Positions 35,455 to 43,950 are shown, counted from the stretch's first letter. The stretch is 64,000 nt of DNA from [Clostridium] clostridioforme AGR2157 (GCF_000424325.1 NZ_KE384163.1:154797-218796); one strand, 5' to 3'. Numbers and translations: made by a program. Notes: generated from the sequence alone by a model not told the origin.

Positions 35455-35613
35455 ATGACATGGCCTTTTGAGAATGATACCAGTGCCATTACGGCTGAAC
35501 ATCTATTATTTCTGGACGGCAGCCACAGCATTCTCAGAAAAAACGGTTTTTCCTTCGGAGAGAAAACATATTTTATATCGACTAATTTAAATCGTTTATT
35601 AGGAAGGCGCTAA
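35455..35613 (+). pseudogene. Remnant of a second copy of the permease gene start
   Basis: The first 13 codons (MTWPFENDTSAIT) repeat the permease start at 32997 almost exactly, with differences only at third positions, and the AGGTGG-CAC upstream context is also shared. After codon 13 the frame changes to unrelated sequence and stops at 35613 after 52 codons. A second, diverged permease was probably lost here by deletion. Confidence 0.6.
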
Positions 35614-35637
35614 ATATGTGTCATTCAGCGCCTTTCT
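35601..35637. terminator. Bidirectional terminator between the ABC operon and the RpiB-like gene
   Basis: An 11-bp stem (35601-35611 with 35627-35637, one G-U), between convergent transcripts. Confidence 0.75.
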
Positions 35638-35648
35638 ATACTTAAAGT

Positions 35649-36290
35649 TTATTTTCTCAGTACACCCTTCAAATACTCCGCAATTTCCTTCACCTGGCAG
35701 TTTTCGAAGAAATATTCCTGAAATTTCTCGCCGCTGATTGCGGCTTTTAAAACTTCCTGGTCAATGGTCTTTAAAATTGTCATAATATCTTTGTGGGTAA
35801 TTTCCTTTATGTTGTCTAAAATCTTCTTGTTTCTCTGTTCTGGAATTACCCGTTCTTTAGGATACCCGCCGCCGCTCTCACAGCCAAACAGTTTTTCGAA
35901 GATGTACTGCAGTCTCAGTTCTGCACCCCAACCAAAACCTTTGGCGAATGGAAGGGCAATGGCATTGCCGTCATTAATCTGGGCAAACATGTATGCATCT
36001 TCGGAATCCACGATATGTCCGCACAGTACCCCCGGAAATGCGTTGCAGGCCAGCATAGCGCCCTCACCGGTGCCGCAGCCAGTAACCACATAGTCAGCAG
36101 CCTTTGCGTTTAACAGAATAGCTGACAGCAGACCGCACATAACATATGTAATCTGTGCCTCGTCCTCAGCGGTATACATGCCGTAGTTGTATACAGTGTG
36201 GCCCATTGGCTCTACGATTTTCTTTAAGTTCTCACAGATCATACTATTCTTGCCGGCTTGACTGTTTTCATTTATTAATGCGATTTTCAT
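35649..36290 (-). CDS. RpiB/LacA/LacB-family sugar-phosphate isomerase
   Basis: 213 residues. MKIALINENSQAGKN, VVTGCGTGEGAMLACN (the Cys and Gly-rich phosphate/active-site loop) and FPGVLCGHIVDSEDAYMFAQ are RpiB-family features. The family interconverts aldose and ketose phosphates: ribose-5-P, galactose-6-P, or C4 erythrulose phosphates. It is the last gene of the dctPQM operon (42 bases after dctM) under the same GntR-type operator, so the imported compound is probably isomerised after phosphorylation. AAGGAG lies 8 bases before the ATG. The exact substrate cannot be read from sequence. Confidence 0.88.
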   Translation of the reverse strand: MKIALINENSQAGKNSMICENLKKIVEPMGHTVYNYGMYTAEDEAQITYVMCGLLSAILLNAKAADYVVTGCGTGEGAMLACNAFPGVLCGHIVDSEDAYMFAQINDGNAIALPFAKGFGWGAELRLQYIFEKLFGCESGGGYPKERVIPEQRNKKILDNIKEITHKDIMTILKTIDQEVLKAAISGEKFQEYFFENCQVKEIAEYLKGVLRK

Positions 36291-36332
36291 ACTTATTTTC
36301 TCCTTTTTATGATTGATGAGTTTAGCAAATAT

Positions 36333-37601
36333 TTATTTTACCAGAAGGTTGGGCAGCCATATAACGATATCCGGGATATAGGTACACATTAGTAATACAA
36401 TGATTAACGGTGCCAGGAACGGTATAATGGATCTATACAGCTTATCAAGCTTGATCTTAGCTACGTCGGATATGACGAACAGACATACACCAAAGGGCGG
36501 GGTTACCTGGCCAATCATCAGATTCAGTACCATGACAACTCCAAAGTGTACCAGATCAATATTCAGATCCTTGACAATAGGCAGCAGTACCGGAAGCATC
36601 AGGGTTAGGATCGCCCCTGGTTCCATGAACATACCCAGTATCAGAAGTACCACATTAATGATAAGCAGAATCACTTCAGGATTGCTGCTGATTCCCAGAA
36701 TAAAGTCTGCAATAGCCTTGGAAGCCCCCTCCTTCACCAGTACATAAGTGAACAATGTGGAGGTTCCGATGATAAAAAGGGTGTTAGCAGAGGTGATAGC
36801 TGATTCCAGCAAACAGTTTTTGAATGCTTTCCAATCTATGGTGTGATATACCACCACTGCAATCACCAGGGAGTAGGCCACAGCGATGCTGGAAGCTTCT
36901 GTAGGAGTGAAGCATCCAGAGGTGAATCCAGCCAGGATAATCAGTGGAGTGATCAGGGACAGGATGGAGCCAAAAAACTGCTTGATTAGCGCTATTATAT
37001 CGAAAGGATGACGCTTAAACTTGTATTTCACTGCAAAGATAAAAACCAGAACCATCAGGGCAACCCCCATGAGAAGGCCAGGCAGTACGCCGCCCATAAA
37101 CAGCTTTGCCACACTGACACTGGCAGTAGCACCGTATATAATCAGCGGAATACTGGGAGGAAATATAGGCCCGATTACCGAGGAGGCTGCCGTTACCGCG
37201 CCGGAAAAATCATCCCGGTATCCATTCTTGGTCATAGCTTCCATCTCAATGGTGCCGAGGCCGCCAGCATCCGCAGCAGCGCTTCCTGACATGCCTGCGA
37301 AAATGATACTGGCTACAATATTGGCATGACCCAGGCCGCCTGGAATCCAGCCCACCAGTTCCTTGGCGAAACTGAAAATCTTGTCAGTAATCTTACCGGC
37401 GTTCATCAGGTTTCCTGCCAGGATAAACAGAGGGATGGCAATCAGGAGATAGGAGTCAACACCTGTTACCATCTTCTGGCCAATGACCATCATAGGATAA
37501 TCCAGGACCAGACAGCCCAGGACCGCACTGGCTCCGATGGAGATGCTGATGGGTACTCCAATCAGCAGTAATATTATAAAAGTGATGAAAAATATTGTCA
37601 T
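36333..37601 (-). CDS. dctM: TRAP transporter large permease subunit
   Basis: 422 residues, about 12 membrane helices, with the DctM features GVPISISIGASAVLG, GMSGSAAADAGGLGTIEMEA and the C-terminal GQVTPPFGVCLFV. It forms the Na+-driven translocation channel with the DctQ subunit encoded 4 bases upstream and receives substrate from DctP. GGAGGGATGAT precedes the ATG. Confidence 0.96.
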   Translation of the reverse strand: MTIFFITFIILLLIGVPISISIGASAVLGCLVLDYPMMVIGQKMVTGVDSYLLIAIPLFILAGNLMNAGKITDKIFSFAKELVGWIPGGLGHANIVASIIFAGMSGSAAADAGGLGTIEMEAMTKNGYRDDFSGAVTAASSVIGPIFPPSIPLIIYGATASVSVAKLFMGGVLPGLLMGVALMVLVFIFAVKYKFKRHPFDIIALIKQFFGSILSLITPLIILAGFTSGCFTPTEASSIAVAYSLVIAVVVYHTIDWKAFKNCLLESAITSANTLFIIGTSTLFTYVLVKEGASKAIADFILGISSNPEVILLIINVVLLILGMFMEPGAILTLMLPVLLPIVKDLNIDLVHFGVVMVLNLMIGQVTPPFGVCLFVISDVAKIKLDKLYRSIIPFLAPLIIVLLMCTYIPDIVIWLPNLLVK

Positions 37602-37605
37602 TTTA

Positions 37606-38109
37606 TCATCCCTCCTTTACTGTTGTCTTCTGGTGTTTTAACATAATCCGCTCCAGAAGCTGATAGATGGTTTTAACTGCAATGAATCCGCCTGCGATTG
37701 CCATAGGAAGAAAATGCCAGGCCTTCGATAAGAACTGCATAGTTGAAAAATGGCTGGTACTGTTGATTTTATACATGCCTGCGTAGGCCACGATCATGAC
37801 AATGCCAAGGCCCAGGCTGAAAATCTTGTTGATGAACCAGAATATGTTCTGCACATTCCTGGGAGCCCGTACATAGAGCATGTCCAGAGTGATCAGACGA
37901 TCCTTGTCATAAAGTACAATGATGCCCAGAAATGCCATCCACATAAACAGGAATCCGCAGGCTTCCGTTGATGCACGGAAAGACTTGTTCAAGAAGTTGC
38001 GCAGACACAGCTCGTAGAGCATGATTCCTACAATGCCTGCCACCAGAAGCATTAGGACAGCGGAAACAATTCTCACGAAAATGTCTGTGATTTTCTTATA
38101 TATATTCAC
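37606..38109 (-). CDS. dctQ: TRAP transporter small permease subunit
   Basis: 167 residues, four membrane helices (about 10-32, 47-65, 85-105, 125-148). GFLFMWMAFLGIIVLYDKDR and the FLPMAIAGGFIAVKTIYQLL region are DctQ-like. I prefer the GTG at 38109, with AAGGGAG 8 bases upstream, to the GTG at 38118 that overlaps that site. Partner of DctM. Confidence 0.93.
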   Translation of the reverse strand: MNIYKKITDIFVRIVSAVLMLLVAGIVGIMLYELCLRNFLNKSFRASTEACGFLFMWMAFLGIIVLYDKDRLITLDMLYVRAPRNVQNIFWFINKIFSLGLGIVMIVAYAGMYKINSTSHFSTMQFLSKAWHFLPMAIAGGFIAVKTIYQLLERIMLKHQKTTVKEG

Positions 38110-38133
38110 TGTAATCACTCCCTTGAAGTTAAG

Positions 38134-38166
38134 AGGGGCTGCATCCCGGGCGGGAGTGGAGCCCCT
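38134..38166 (-). other. Intercistronic hairpin between dctP and dctQ
   Basis: AGGGGCT (38134-38140) pairs with AGCCCCT (38160-38166). There is no T run on the minus strand, so it is likely a partial attenuator or mRNA-stabilising hairpin that keeps the binding protein in excess over the permease. Confidence 0.55.
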
Positions 38167-38185
38167 GTTTTGTCAGTCAGTCTTA

Positions 38186-39271
38186 TTATTTAGCTAAGAT
38201 TTCATCCAGGATCTCCTGGTTGAACCAAGGCTCGTTGGCATAACGCGCATAGTATTCCTCGCCGCCCAGCTTATCCTTGAAACTTTGGATATCAGGATTT
38301 TCGTCAAACTCCACGCCCGCCTCTTTTAAAGTTTTGGTTGCAGTTTCATTATCAGAAGCGATGGTATCAAAGGAGTATTTGGCGGCAGCTTTAGCCTGTT
38401 CTTTTAAGATCTTCTGATATTCGGCTGGAAGCTTGTCGAATGAATCAGAGTTGACAGCCATAGTGCAGCCCATCCACATATAGTTGATAAAGCTAAAATA
38501 CTTGATATCATCGTAGGTGGCATTGGCTACCAGATGATAGGTGGCATTGTCCTGGCCTTCTGCGGTGCCGTTGGAAAGTGCAATTGCCAGTTCGTTTAAA
38601 GCCAGGGCTACTGGGTTGGCGCCCAGGGTCTCCCAGCAGTCCAGATACATCTGGCTGGTGGGAACACGCAGCTTCAGTCCTTCTACATCAGCAGCAGTAT
38701 GTACGGCTCGATTGGTGGTGGATACCTGACGCATTCCGTTGTCGCCCTCTGCCAAATAAACCAGGCCGGTGGAAGGAAGGTCTGCGAAGATCTTTTCACC
38801 GATTTCCCCGTTTACAACCTCGTAAGCCTGCTCTGCACTGTCAAAGATAAAGGGCAGATCCAGGATTTTGGCCTTGTCATAGAACTCTGTAAAACCGGAG
38901 GTCCCTGCAAAAATGATATCAATAGTACCCATACGCGTGGACTGAAGAGCTTCAGCATCGTTGCCCAGCTCACCGGAGTGGTGCGCATCCAGGGTGATTT
39001 TGCCGCCGGAAGCCTCCTCAACCAGCTTTTTGTATTCGAGTATGGTCTTAGTAGGAACGGAATTTTCGTTACCGGGAGAATATAAGGTCAGTGTAACAGG
39101 TTCTAATGCATCTAGATTGGATGCAGCTTCGCTGGATCCATCGGCAGGTTTGTCAGCTTCTGTAGCGGTAGTGGTGGAATCAGTAGTGATCTCGTTTTTG
39201 CTTGATCCGCCGCAGCCTGCTAAGGACAGCACCATGGCAGTGGATAGAGCAATAGATAACATTCTTTTCAT
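38186..39271 (-). CDS. dctP: TRAP transporter substrate-binding lipoprotein
   Basis: 361 residues: signal peptide with lipobox LAGC (Cys20), Ser/Thr linker to about 50, then a DctP fold with VTLTLYSPGNENSVPTK, LGNDAEALQSTRMGTIDIIF and LKLRVPTSQMYLDCWETLGA, in which the Arg of LRVP is the usual carboxylate-binding residue. The substrate is therefore probably a small organic or sugar acid. GGAGGG precedes the ATG by 8 bases. First gene of dctPQM-rpiB, under an operator shared with the transketolase promoter. Confidence 0.95.
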   Translation of the reverse strand: MKRMLSIALSTAMVLSLAGCGGSSKNEITTDSTTTATEADKPADGSSEAASNLDALEPVTLTLYSPGNENSVPTKTILEYKKLVEEASGGKITLDAHHSGELGNDAEALQSTRMGTIDIIFAGTSGFTEFYDKAKILDLPFIFDSAEQAYEVVNGEIGEKIFADLPSTGLVYLAEGDNGMRQVSTTNRAVHTAADVEGLKLRVPTSQMYLDCWETLGANPVALALNELAIALSNGTAEGQDNATYHLVANATYDDIKYFSFINYMWMGCTMAVNSDSFDKLPAEYQKILKEQAKAAAKYSFDTIASDNETATKTLKEAGVEFDENPDIQSFKDKLGGEEYYARYANEPWFNQEILDEILAK

Positions 39272-39294
39272 TTTAACCCTCCTGAAAATAGTAA

Positions 39295-39358
39295 ATTGTA
39301 TGATTGTATGATGTCTTATGCGCTAACAATATTATAACATGATAAGATTGGTTGTCTA
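39295..39358 (-). promoter_or_regulatory. dctP promoter and GntR operator
   Basis: On the minus strand TAGACA (39353-39358), 16-base spacer, TATAAT (39331-39336). Just downstream lies the 20-mer ATTGTATGATTGTATGATGT (39295-39314), identical to 40658-40677 at the transketolase promoter. Position downstream of the -10 implies repression. Confidence 0.75.
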
Positions 39359-39565
39359 TGCATAAAAGATATAAAAATACATGAATATTTTGTGCGATAT
39401 GCACAAAAATGTGTCAGCATAAAGACTCACATCCGCATAGCGGGTGGTTTTCAGTTTCGCATGTCTCCATTTCTTGCCTGAGAAACTCCGACATACTCAA
39501 CAGGCTAAAGCCTATAACAAAAAATCCCAGCGATATTGGCAGCATTGCCATATCACTGGGCTTCA

Positions 39566-40261
39566 TTATTTTGTAGTGGATTTTTCCAGATCAGTTGCAA
39601 TCAGGCTCAAATGTTCCTGCATATTTCGCTCGCCTGCCGCTGCATCTTTCGTCTTAAAGGCATCCAGAATCATCTGATGGGGAAGAATGGCATTTTCCGC
39701 ATTCTGAGGGATATAGAAGGTTCTGCTTCGGAAATTCTTCATATTCTTTTCAACTTGCTTGCTGATGCTAATCAGCAGTTGGTTGCGGCTGTATTCCACA
39801 ATATCAGCATGAAACTTCTCATCATAAATCACGATGTTGGGAACGTCCTTGTTATTCACTGCGGTGATGAATTTCTGGTGAAGACGTTCAAGATGAGCTA
39901 CGTCCTCGTCGGAGCAGCGCTCTATGGCAAGACGCACGGACAGAGGTTCAATGGCCATACGGACTTCCAGAAAATCTTTGGTCTCTACCTCATTTTCTGT
40001 GAACCACTGCATAATGTCGCCCAGTTCCACTTCAGAAGTCCTTGCGGCAAATGTACCCTTGCCGGGTCTTAATTCCACATAGCCAGTGGCTTCCAGCATC
40101 CGTAAGGCTTCTCTCACAGTACCACGGCCCACTTCCAATTGTTCGCACAATTCTTTTTCCACAGGTAATTTATCTCCTACGGATACTTCACCGGAAAACA
40201 GATATTCTTTTATCTTTTCAACTACCTGCTGAACAACAGGAACCCGTTTTACTGACTCCAT
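39566..40261 (-). CDS. GntR-family (FadR/FCD subfamily) transcription regulator
   Basis: 231 residues. The winged HTH (LPVEKELCEQLEVGRGTVRE, LRPGKGTF) occupies about 8-75 and an all-helical FCD ligand domain about 95-220, with the metal-binding Asp/His pattern (FLEVRMAIEPLSVRLA, YDEKFHADIVEYS, HQMILDAF). FCD regulators bind small carboxylates. It sits between the TRAP operon and the transketolase genes, and ATTGTATGATGT occurs at all three promoters, so it is very likely their repressor and its own. GGGGGA precedes the ATG. Confidence 0.92.
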   Translation of the reverse strand: MESVKRVPVVQQVVEKIKEYLFSGEVSVGDKLPVEKELCEQLEVGRGTVREALRMLEATGYVELRPGKGTFAARTSEVELGDIMQWFTENEVETKDFLEVRMAIEPLSVRLAIERCSDEDVAHLERLHQKFITAVNNKDVPNIVIYDEKFHADIVEYSRNQLLISISKQVEKNMKNFRSRTFYIPQNAENAILPHQMILDAFKTKDAAAGERNMQEHLSLIATDLEKSTTK

Positions 40262-40309
40262 GAGAATCCCCCTTTATGTTATAGTGTACTTTAATTGTCT
40301 TAGAGTAAT

Positions 40310-40363
40310 ACATCATACAATTTAATGTCTTTATATCCTAATACCAAAGCATGGTTTTGTCAA
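40310..40363 (-). promoter_or_regulatory. Promoter and operator of the GntR gene
   Basis: On the minus strand TTGACA (40358-40363), 17-base spacer, TAGGAT (40335-40340), then the operator core ATTGTATGATGT (reverse of 40310-40321) downstream of the -10. The -35 lies at the left edge of a 27-base sequence (40363-40389) that recurs with a 2-base insertion at 40593-40621. Confidence 0.65.
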
Positions 40364-40500
40364 TATGGAATCTTAATGTTTGTAACTATCTGGCTGATTT
40401 ATGATAATGTCCTTATATACCGCACATGATTATGTCCCATTCCAAGATGTGATGGTATACTTATCCCTCATGACTATGAGACAGATTGAGGAGACTTGAA

Positions 40501-40560
40501 ATGAGAAAGGTACTATTATCGATGAAGGCAATGAGCGGCGTTGCCGGTGCTCATAAATAA
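40501..40560 (+). CDS. Possible 19-codon small ORF between GntR and transketolase genes
   Basis: MRKVLLSMKAMSGVAGAHK follows a GAGGAG site 7 bases upstream. The peptide is basic with a hydrophobic middle. It may be a leader peptide, a small secreted peptide or a gene-start remnant. The rest of the 40262-40726 gap is promoter sequence and a duplicated 27-base segment. Confidence 0.3.
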   Translation: MRKVLLSMKAMSGVAGAHK

Positions 40561-40620
40561 ACTTTTTTAGGACATTTTCAAAAATGCTTGACATATGGAA
40601 TCATTTAATGTTTGTAACTA

Positions 40621-40678
40621 TTGACATATTTGAATACGTCTGTTATTCTTTGATTATATTGTATGATTGTATGATGTC
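40621..40678 (+). promoter_or_regulatory. Transketolase promoter and GntR operator
   Basis: TTGACA (40621-40626), 17-base spacer, TATTCT (40644-40649), then a 21-base operator at 40658-40678 identical to that at dctP (39295-39315). Confidence 0.8.
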
Positions 40679-40726
40679 GGTAAAGCTATAACTAAAAATT
40701 TTACTGATTGTATGGAGGAAAAACAA

Positions 40727-41536
40727 ATGGATATTGCAAGTATGGAAAAAACTTGCCGGGCAGTACGCCGTGATATTATTAACATGACAGCCGATGCAGC
40801 ATCTGGCCATCCGGGTGGGTCATTATCTGCTGTGGAGATTATTACGACCCTGTTTTTTGGAAAGATGAATATTGACCCAGCTAATCCAAAGAAGGCAGAC
40901 AGAGACCGTTTTGTGCTGTCTAAAGGACATGCAGCGCCCTGTTACTATGCGGTACTGGGGGAGAAGGGCTTTTTTGACAAGGCGGAGTTTAAAAACTTTA
41001 GGCAGCTTCACAGTTTCCTTCAGGGCCACCCGGATGCTAAGAGATGTCCTGGTGTGGAGGCCTCCACCGGATCTCTGGGACAGGGGATTTCTATTGCTGT
41101 CGGCATGGCTTTGGGTGCTAAGAAACTGGATCACAGCGGCGTTAAGGTCTATACGCTGTTGGGAGACGGGGAACTTCAGGAGGGGCAGGTGTGGGAGGCT
41201 TCCATGGCAGCTTCACATTATAAACTGGACAATCTGACAGTTATTATTGACAACAATGGCCTTCAAATCGATGGTACTAATGACCAGGTAATGGGTCTGG
41301 GAGATTTAAATGCCAAGTTTACATCTTTTGGATTCTATGTTCTGGAGATAGATGGAAACGATGTGGAGGCTGTATCCAAGGCTCTTGACACAGAAACTGA
41401 TGGCAGGCCAAAATGCATCATCGCACGGACAGTGAAAGGCAAAGGCGTGTCATTTATGGAGAACCAGGTGGGCTGGCATGGCAAAGCGCCTAGCGAATCG
41501 GAGCGTCAGCAGGCATTAAAGGAATTGGAGGATTAA
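40727..41536 (+). CDS. Transketolase, N-terminal (TPP-binding) subunit
   Basis: 269 residues. GHPGGSLSAVEI, DRFVLSKGHAAPCYYA and the TPP motif GDGELQEGQVWEA ending in IDNNGLQ are intact; this is the pyrophosphate-binding half of a split transketolase. ATG 40727 has TGGAGG 8 bases upstream. The C-terminal subunit begins 2 bases after its stop. Together they should move a two-carbon ketol unit between sugar phosphates. In this regulon they likely process the phosphorylated product of the TRAP substrate; relatives include apulose-4-phosphate transketolases as well as ordinary ones. Confidence 0.93.
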   Translation: MDIASMEKTCRAVRRDIINMTADAASGHPGGSLSAVEIITTLFFGKMNIDPANPKKADRDRFVLSKGHAAPCYYAVLGEKGFFDKAEFKNFRQLHSFLQGHPDAKRCPGVEASTGSLGQGISIAVGMALGAKKLDHSGVKVYTLLGDGELQEGQVWEASMAASHYKLDNLTVIIDNNGLQIDGTNDQVMGLGDLNAKFTSFGFYVLEIDGNDVEAVSKALDTETDGRPKCIIARTVKGKGVSFMENQVGWHGKAPSESERQQALKELED

Positions 41537-41538
41537 TC

Positions 41539-42474
41539 ATGAGCGAGTTAAAAGCAATTCGCGCCGCCTATGGAGAGGCGCTGGCTGAATTAGGAGAGAA
41601 GAATAAAAAGGCAGTAGTGTTGGATTCGGATCTGGCTCATGCCACTATGACTGCTACATTTGCAGATAAATTCCCGGAACGTTTTTTCAATGCGGGAATT
41701 GCTGAGGCCAATATGGTAGATATGGCAGCGGGCCTTTCTACCATGGGATACATACCGTTTGCCAGCACATTTGCAGTGTTTGGCGCAGGCCGCGCCTACG
41801 ATCAGGTGAGAAACGGCTGTGCATACCCCAATTTTAATGTGAAGCTGTGCATGACCCATGCTGGAATCACCCTGGGCGAGGACGGCGGCAGTCATCAGGC
41901 AATTGAGGACCTGGCTCTCATGCGGGTAATCCCCGGAATGACAGTGGTGGTTCCCTGTGATGCAGAGGAAACTCGCCGGGCCGTTATGGCGCTGGCAGAT
42001 ATGCAGGGACCTGCCTATCTGCGTCTGGCACGCCTGCCATCTCCTGTATTTGAGGAGAAGATGCCCTTTACAATCGGCAAGGCCAATGTGCTGAGAGAGG
42101 GCAAAGACGTAGTGGTATTTGCCTGCGGGATTATGGTTGCCACTGTACTTGAATGCGCTAAGAAGCTGGAAGCTGAGGGCATCTTCATAACGGTAGTCAA
42201 TATGCATACCATCAAACCCATTGACAGGGATTGTATCATAAAATACGCAGGAAAATGCAGCAAGGTGGTGACTGTGGAGGAACACAGTGTCATTGGCGGT
42301 CTTGGGGACGCGGTGGGAGAAGTGCTGCTGGCAGAAGGCTGCGGTGTGAAGTTTAAAAAGATAGGTGTAAATGATATCTTCGGTCGGTCTGGTAAACCTG
42401 AGGAATTGCTGGAGGAATATGGATTAAGTGAAAACCAGATTTACCGCCGTCTGAAAGAAGTGGCAGAGACGTGA
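41539..42474 (+). CDS. Transketolase, C-terminal (pyrimidine-binding) subunit
   Basis: 311 residues. The pyrimidine-binding domain has VVLDSDLAHATMTATFADKF, FNAGIAEANMVDMAAGLS (the conserved Glu) and THAGITLGEDGGSHQAIED; the C-terminal domain VVTVEEHSVIGGLGDAV follows. Pairs with the subunit encoded upstream. No further gene of the regulon follows; the next plus-strand element is a terminator about 120 bases on. Confidence 0.93.
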   Translation: MSELKAIRAAYGEALAELGEKNKKAVVLDSDLAHATMTATFADKFPERFFNAGIAEANMVDMAAGLSTMGYIPFASTFAVFGAGRAYDQVRNGCAYPNFNVKLCMTHAGITLGEDGGSHQAIEDLALMRVIPGMTVVVPCDAEETRRAVMALADMQGPAYLRLARLPSPVFEEKMPFTIGKANVLREGKDVVVFACGIMVATVLECAKKLEAEGIFITVVNMHTIKPIDRDCIIKYAGKCSKVVTVEEHSVIGGLGDAVGEVLLAEGCGVKFKKIGVNDIFGRSGKPEELLEEYGLSENQIYRRLKEVAET

Positions 42475-42595
42475 GATGATATTGTTAAAACAAGTATTCT
42501 ATGATAAAATAACAAAAACAAGTTTCTGACAGATCTGTGAATAAAAAGGTGGCGGCCCAAGCAGCCAAATTCGCTCAGGAACGCCAGTAAACTAT

Positions 42596-42636
42596 GCCGA
42601 AACTCTTGATTTTTTTGAGAGCTTCGGCTTTTTTTA
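42596..42636 (+). terminator. Strong terminator after the transketolase genes
   Basis: GCCGAA-A-CTCT (42596-42606) pairs with AGAG-C-TTCGGC (42618-42628), followed by eight T (to 42635). The 120 bases between the transketolase stop and this hairpin include VAAQAAKFAQERQ-stop, a possible mobile-element gene tail. Confidence 0.85.
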
Positions 42637-42649
42637 CTTTTCAGGAAAC

Positions 42650-42678
42650 TTCGCAAATCGGCCAAAATGGTGTATAAT
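42650..42678 (+). promoter_or_regulatory. Promoter of the candidate structured RNA
   Basis: TTCGCA (42650-42655), 17-base spacer, TATAAT (42673-42678), directly after the terminator and followed by no gene. Confidence 0.55.
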
Positions 42679-42684
42679 AGACTT

Positions 42685-42858
42685 GAAATAAAAAACGGCA
42701 TAGCAAAAGAGCGAAGATGTAACTTCGCCATGACGTTGCCTATGTAGTTTTTGTTTTTGGTTTAGGCTGCACTATCTGACGGTAGAGAAAGAATAAGGCG
42801 TATGGAGCTATCCATATCCCATAACCTTTCGATAGCGTTCAAATAGTGCAGTTTTTTT
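42685..42858 (+). ncRNA. Candidate structured non-coding RNA
   Basis: From the promoter to a T7 run (42852-42858) there is no ORF of note. Stems seen: GCGAAG-atgtaa-CTTCGC near 42713, and a long imperfect hairpin 42767-42851 closed by CTGCACTAT/ATAGTGCAG, continuing with TGACG/CG-T-TCA, GAAAG/CTTTC and TATGGA/TCCATA around a gcta loop. The hairpin plus T run is an intrinsic terminator, giving a transcript of about 175 bases. It could be an sRNA, the remains of a leader, or a mobile-element end; I do not recognise a known family. Confidence 0.45.
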
Positions 42859-43009
42859 GTGGTAAACTTCTAAAACCAACATAGAAGTGCCACACTCCGG
42901 GCGGGCCGGCCCAGATATCTGCTGAGCACGGATTGGGTTTGGCCCTGACATAAAAACCATCGGGATGGTTTCAAATCCCTCCCGAAGGTATGCAGGACGC
43001 AGATAAAGC

Positions 43010-43902
43010 TAGTTATTTTCCACCAATGACGAAGGCTATCTGGTAACGCCGGAAGAATTAAAAGCCGGAACCTACCGTATCGAAGAAGTCAAAGCACCGG
43101 AGGGGTTCGTAAGACAGGGCAGTGAGATGGCCAAAACCGGGCTATGTCCCAAATGAGGAAGTATGGGAATTTGATGCGTCCTATGAGGATCAGAACATCG
43201 ACACCATCACCCTCACCAGAGAAATTGAAAACCAGCCCACCGAGAGCCAGTTTACCAAAACAGATGCCACTATCGGGGAAGAACTGGAAGGTGCAAAACT
43301 GCAGATTTTGGATCAGGATAAAAATGTGGTGGAGGAATGGACCAGTACAAAGGAACCGCATGTGGTCTACGCCCTGCCGGAAGGAACGTATACCCTGCAT
43401 GAAGAACTCGCTCCTTACGAAGAGGGATATGTGTCTGCCAGCGATATCACGTTTGAAGTGCTGGAGGATGGCAGTGTCACCAAAGTGGAGATGAAGGACG
43501 AATATTCCAAGACAGAGATCTCCAAGACGGATATCACCACCGGAAAAGAACTGGAGGGCGCAAAGCTTCAGATTCTGGATAAGGAAGAAAAAGTTCTGGA
43601 AGAATGGGTGACAGACAGCCCCATACCGTGGAAAAACTTCCGGTAGGTGTGGAACTGACCCTGCGTGAGATCACAGCGCCGGAAGGCTATGAGATTGCGG
43701 AAGATGTGAAATTCACACTGGAAGATATGATGGAAGTACAGAAGGTAGAGATGAAGGATGCGAGAACACCGGAAAACCGGAAACTCCAGTGACCTCTGTT
43801 CCAAAGACAGAGGATGACCCGTGGAAACCGTTGCTGCTGCTTGCAGACTGCGGATTGTCTGCCGCAGCGCTGGCGGTTACTACAGTAAGGAGAGAAAGCT
43901 GA
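43010..43902 (+). pseudogene. Cna-B/SpaA-type sortase-anchored surface protein, multiply frameshifted
   Basis: Four successive frames each give Cna-B sequence: TNDEGYLVTPEELKAGTYRI; a long piece (43122-43646) with two repeats (EELEGAKLQILDQDKNVVEE and KELEGAKLQILDKEEKVLEE); PVGVELTLREITAPEGYEIA; and finally TGKPETPVTSVPKTEDDPW with a hydrophobic C-terminus ending VRRES (stop 43900-43902). VPKTED is a sortase-like signal. The N-terminus is missing. Such proteins travel on Tn1549-like integrative elements. Not functional as it stands. Confidence 0.8.
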
Positions 43903-43950
43903 AACATAAAGGGGAAACGGACAAGACCAATGAGAGACAGCGAAATAAGA

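Noticed and set aside
35764-36093. Plus-strand reading antisense to the RpiB-like gene
   Set aside because: RpiB motifs and ribosome site are on the minus strand.
42880-43010. Possible riboswitch in GC-rich text after the candidate RNA
   Set aside because: Several short stems can be drawn but no known aptamer core is recognisable and no intact gene follows.
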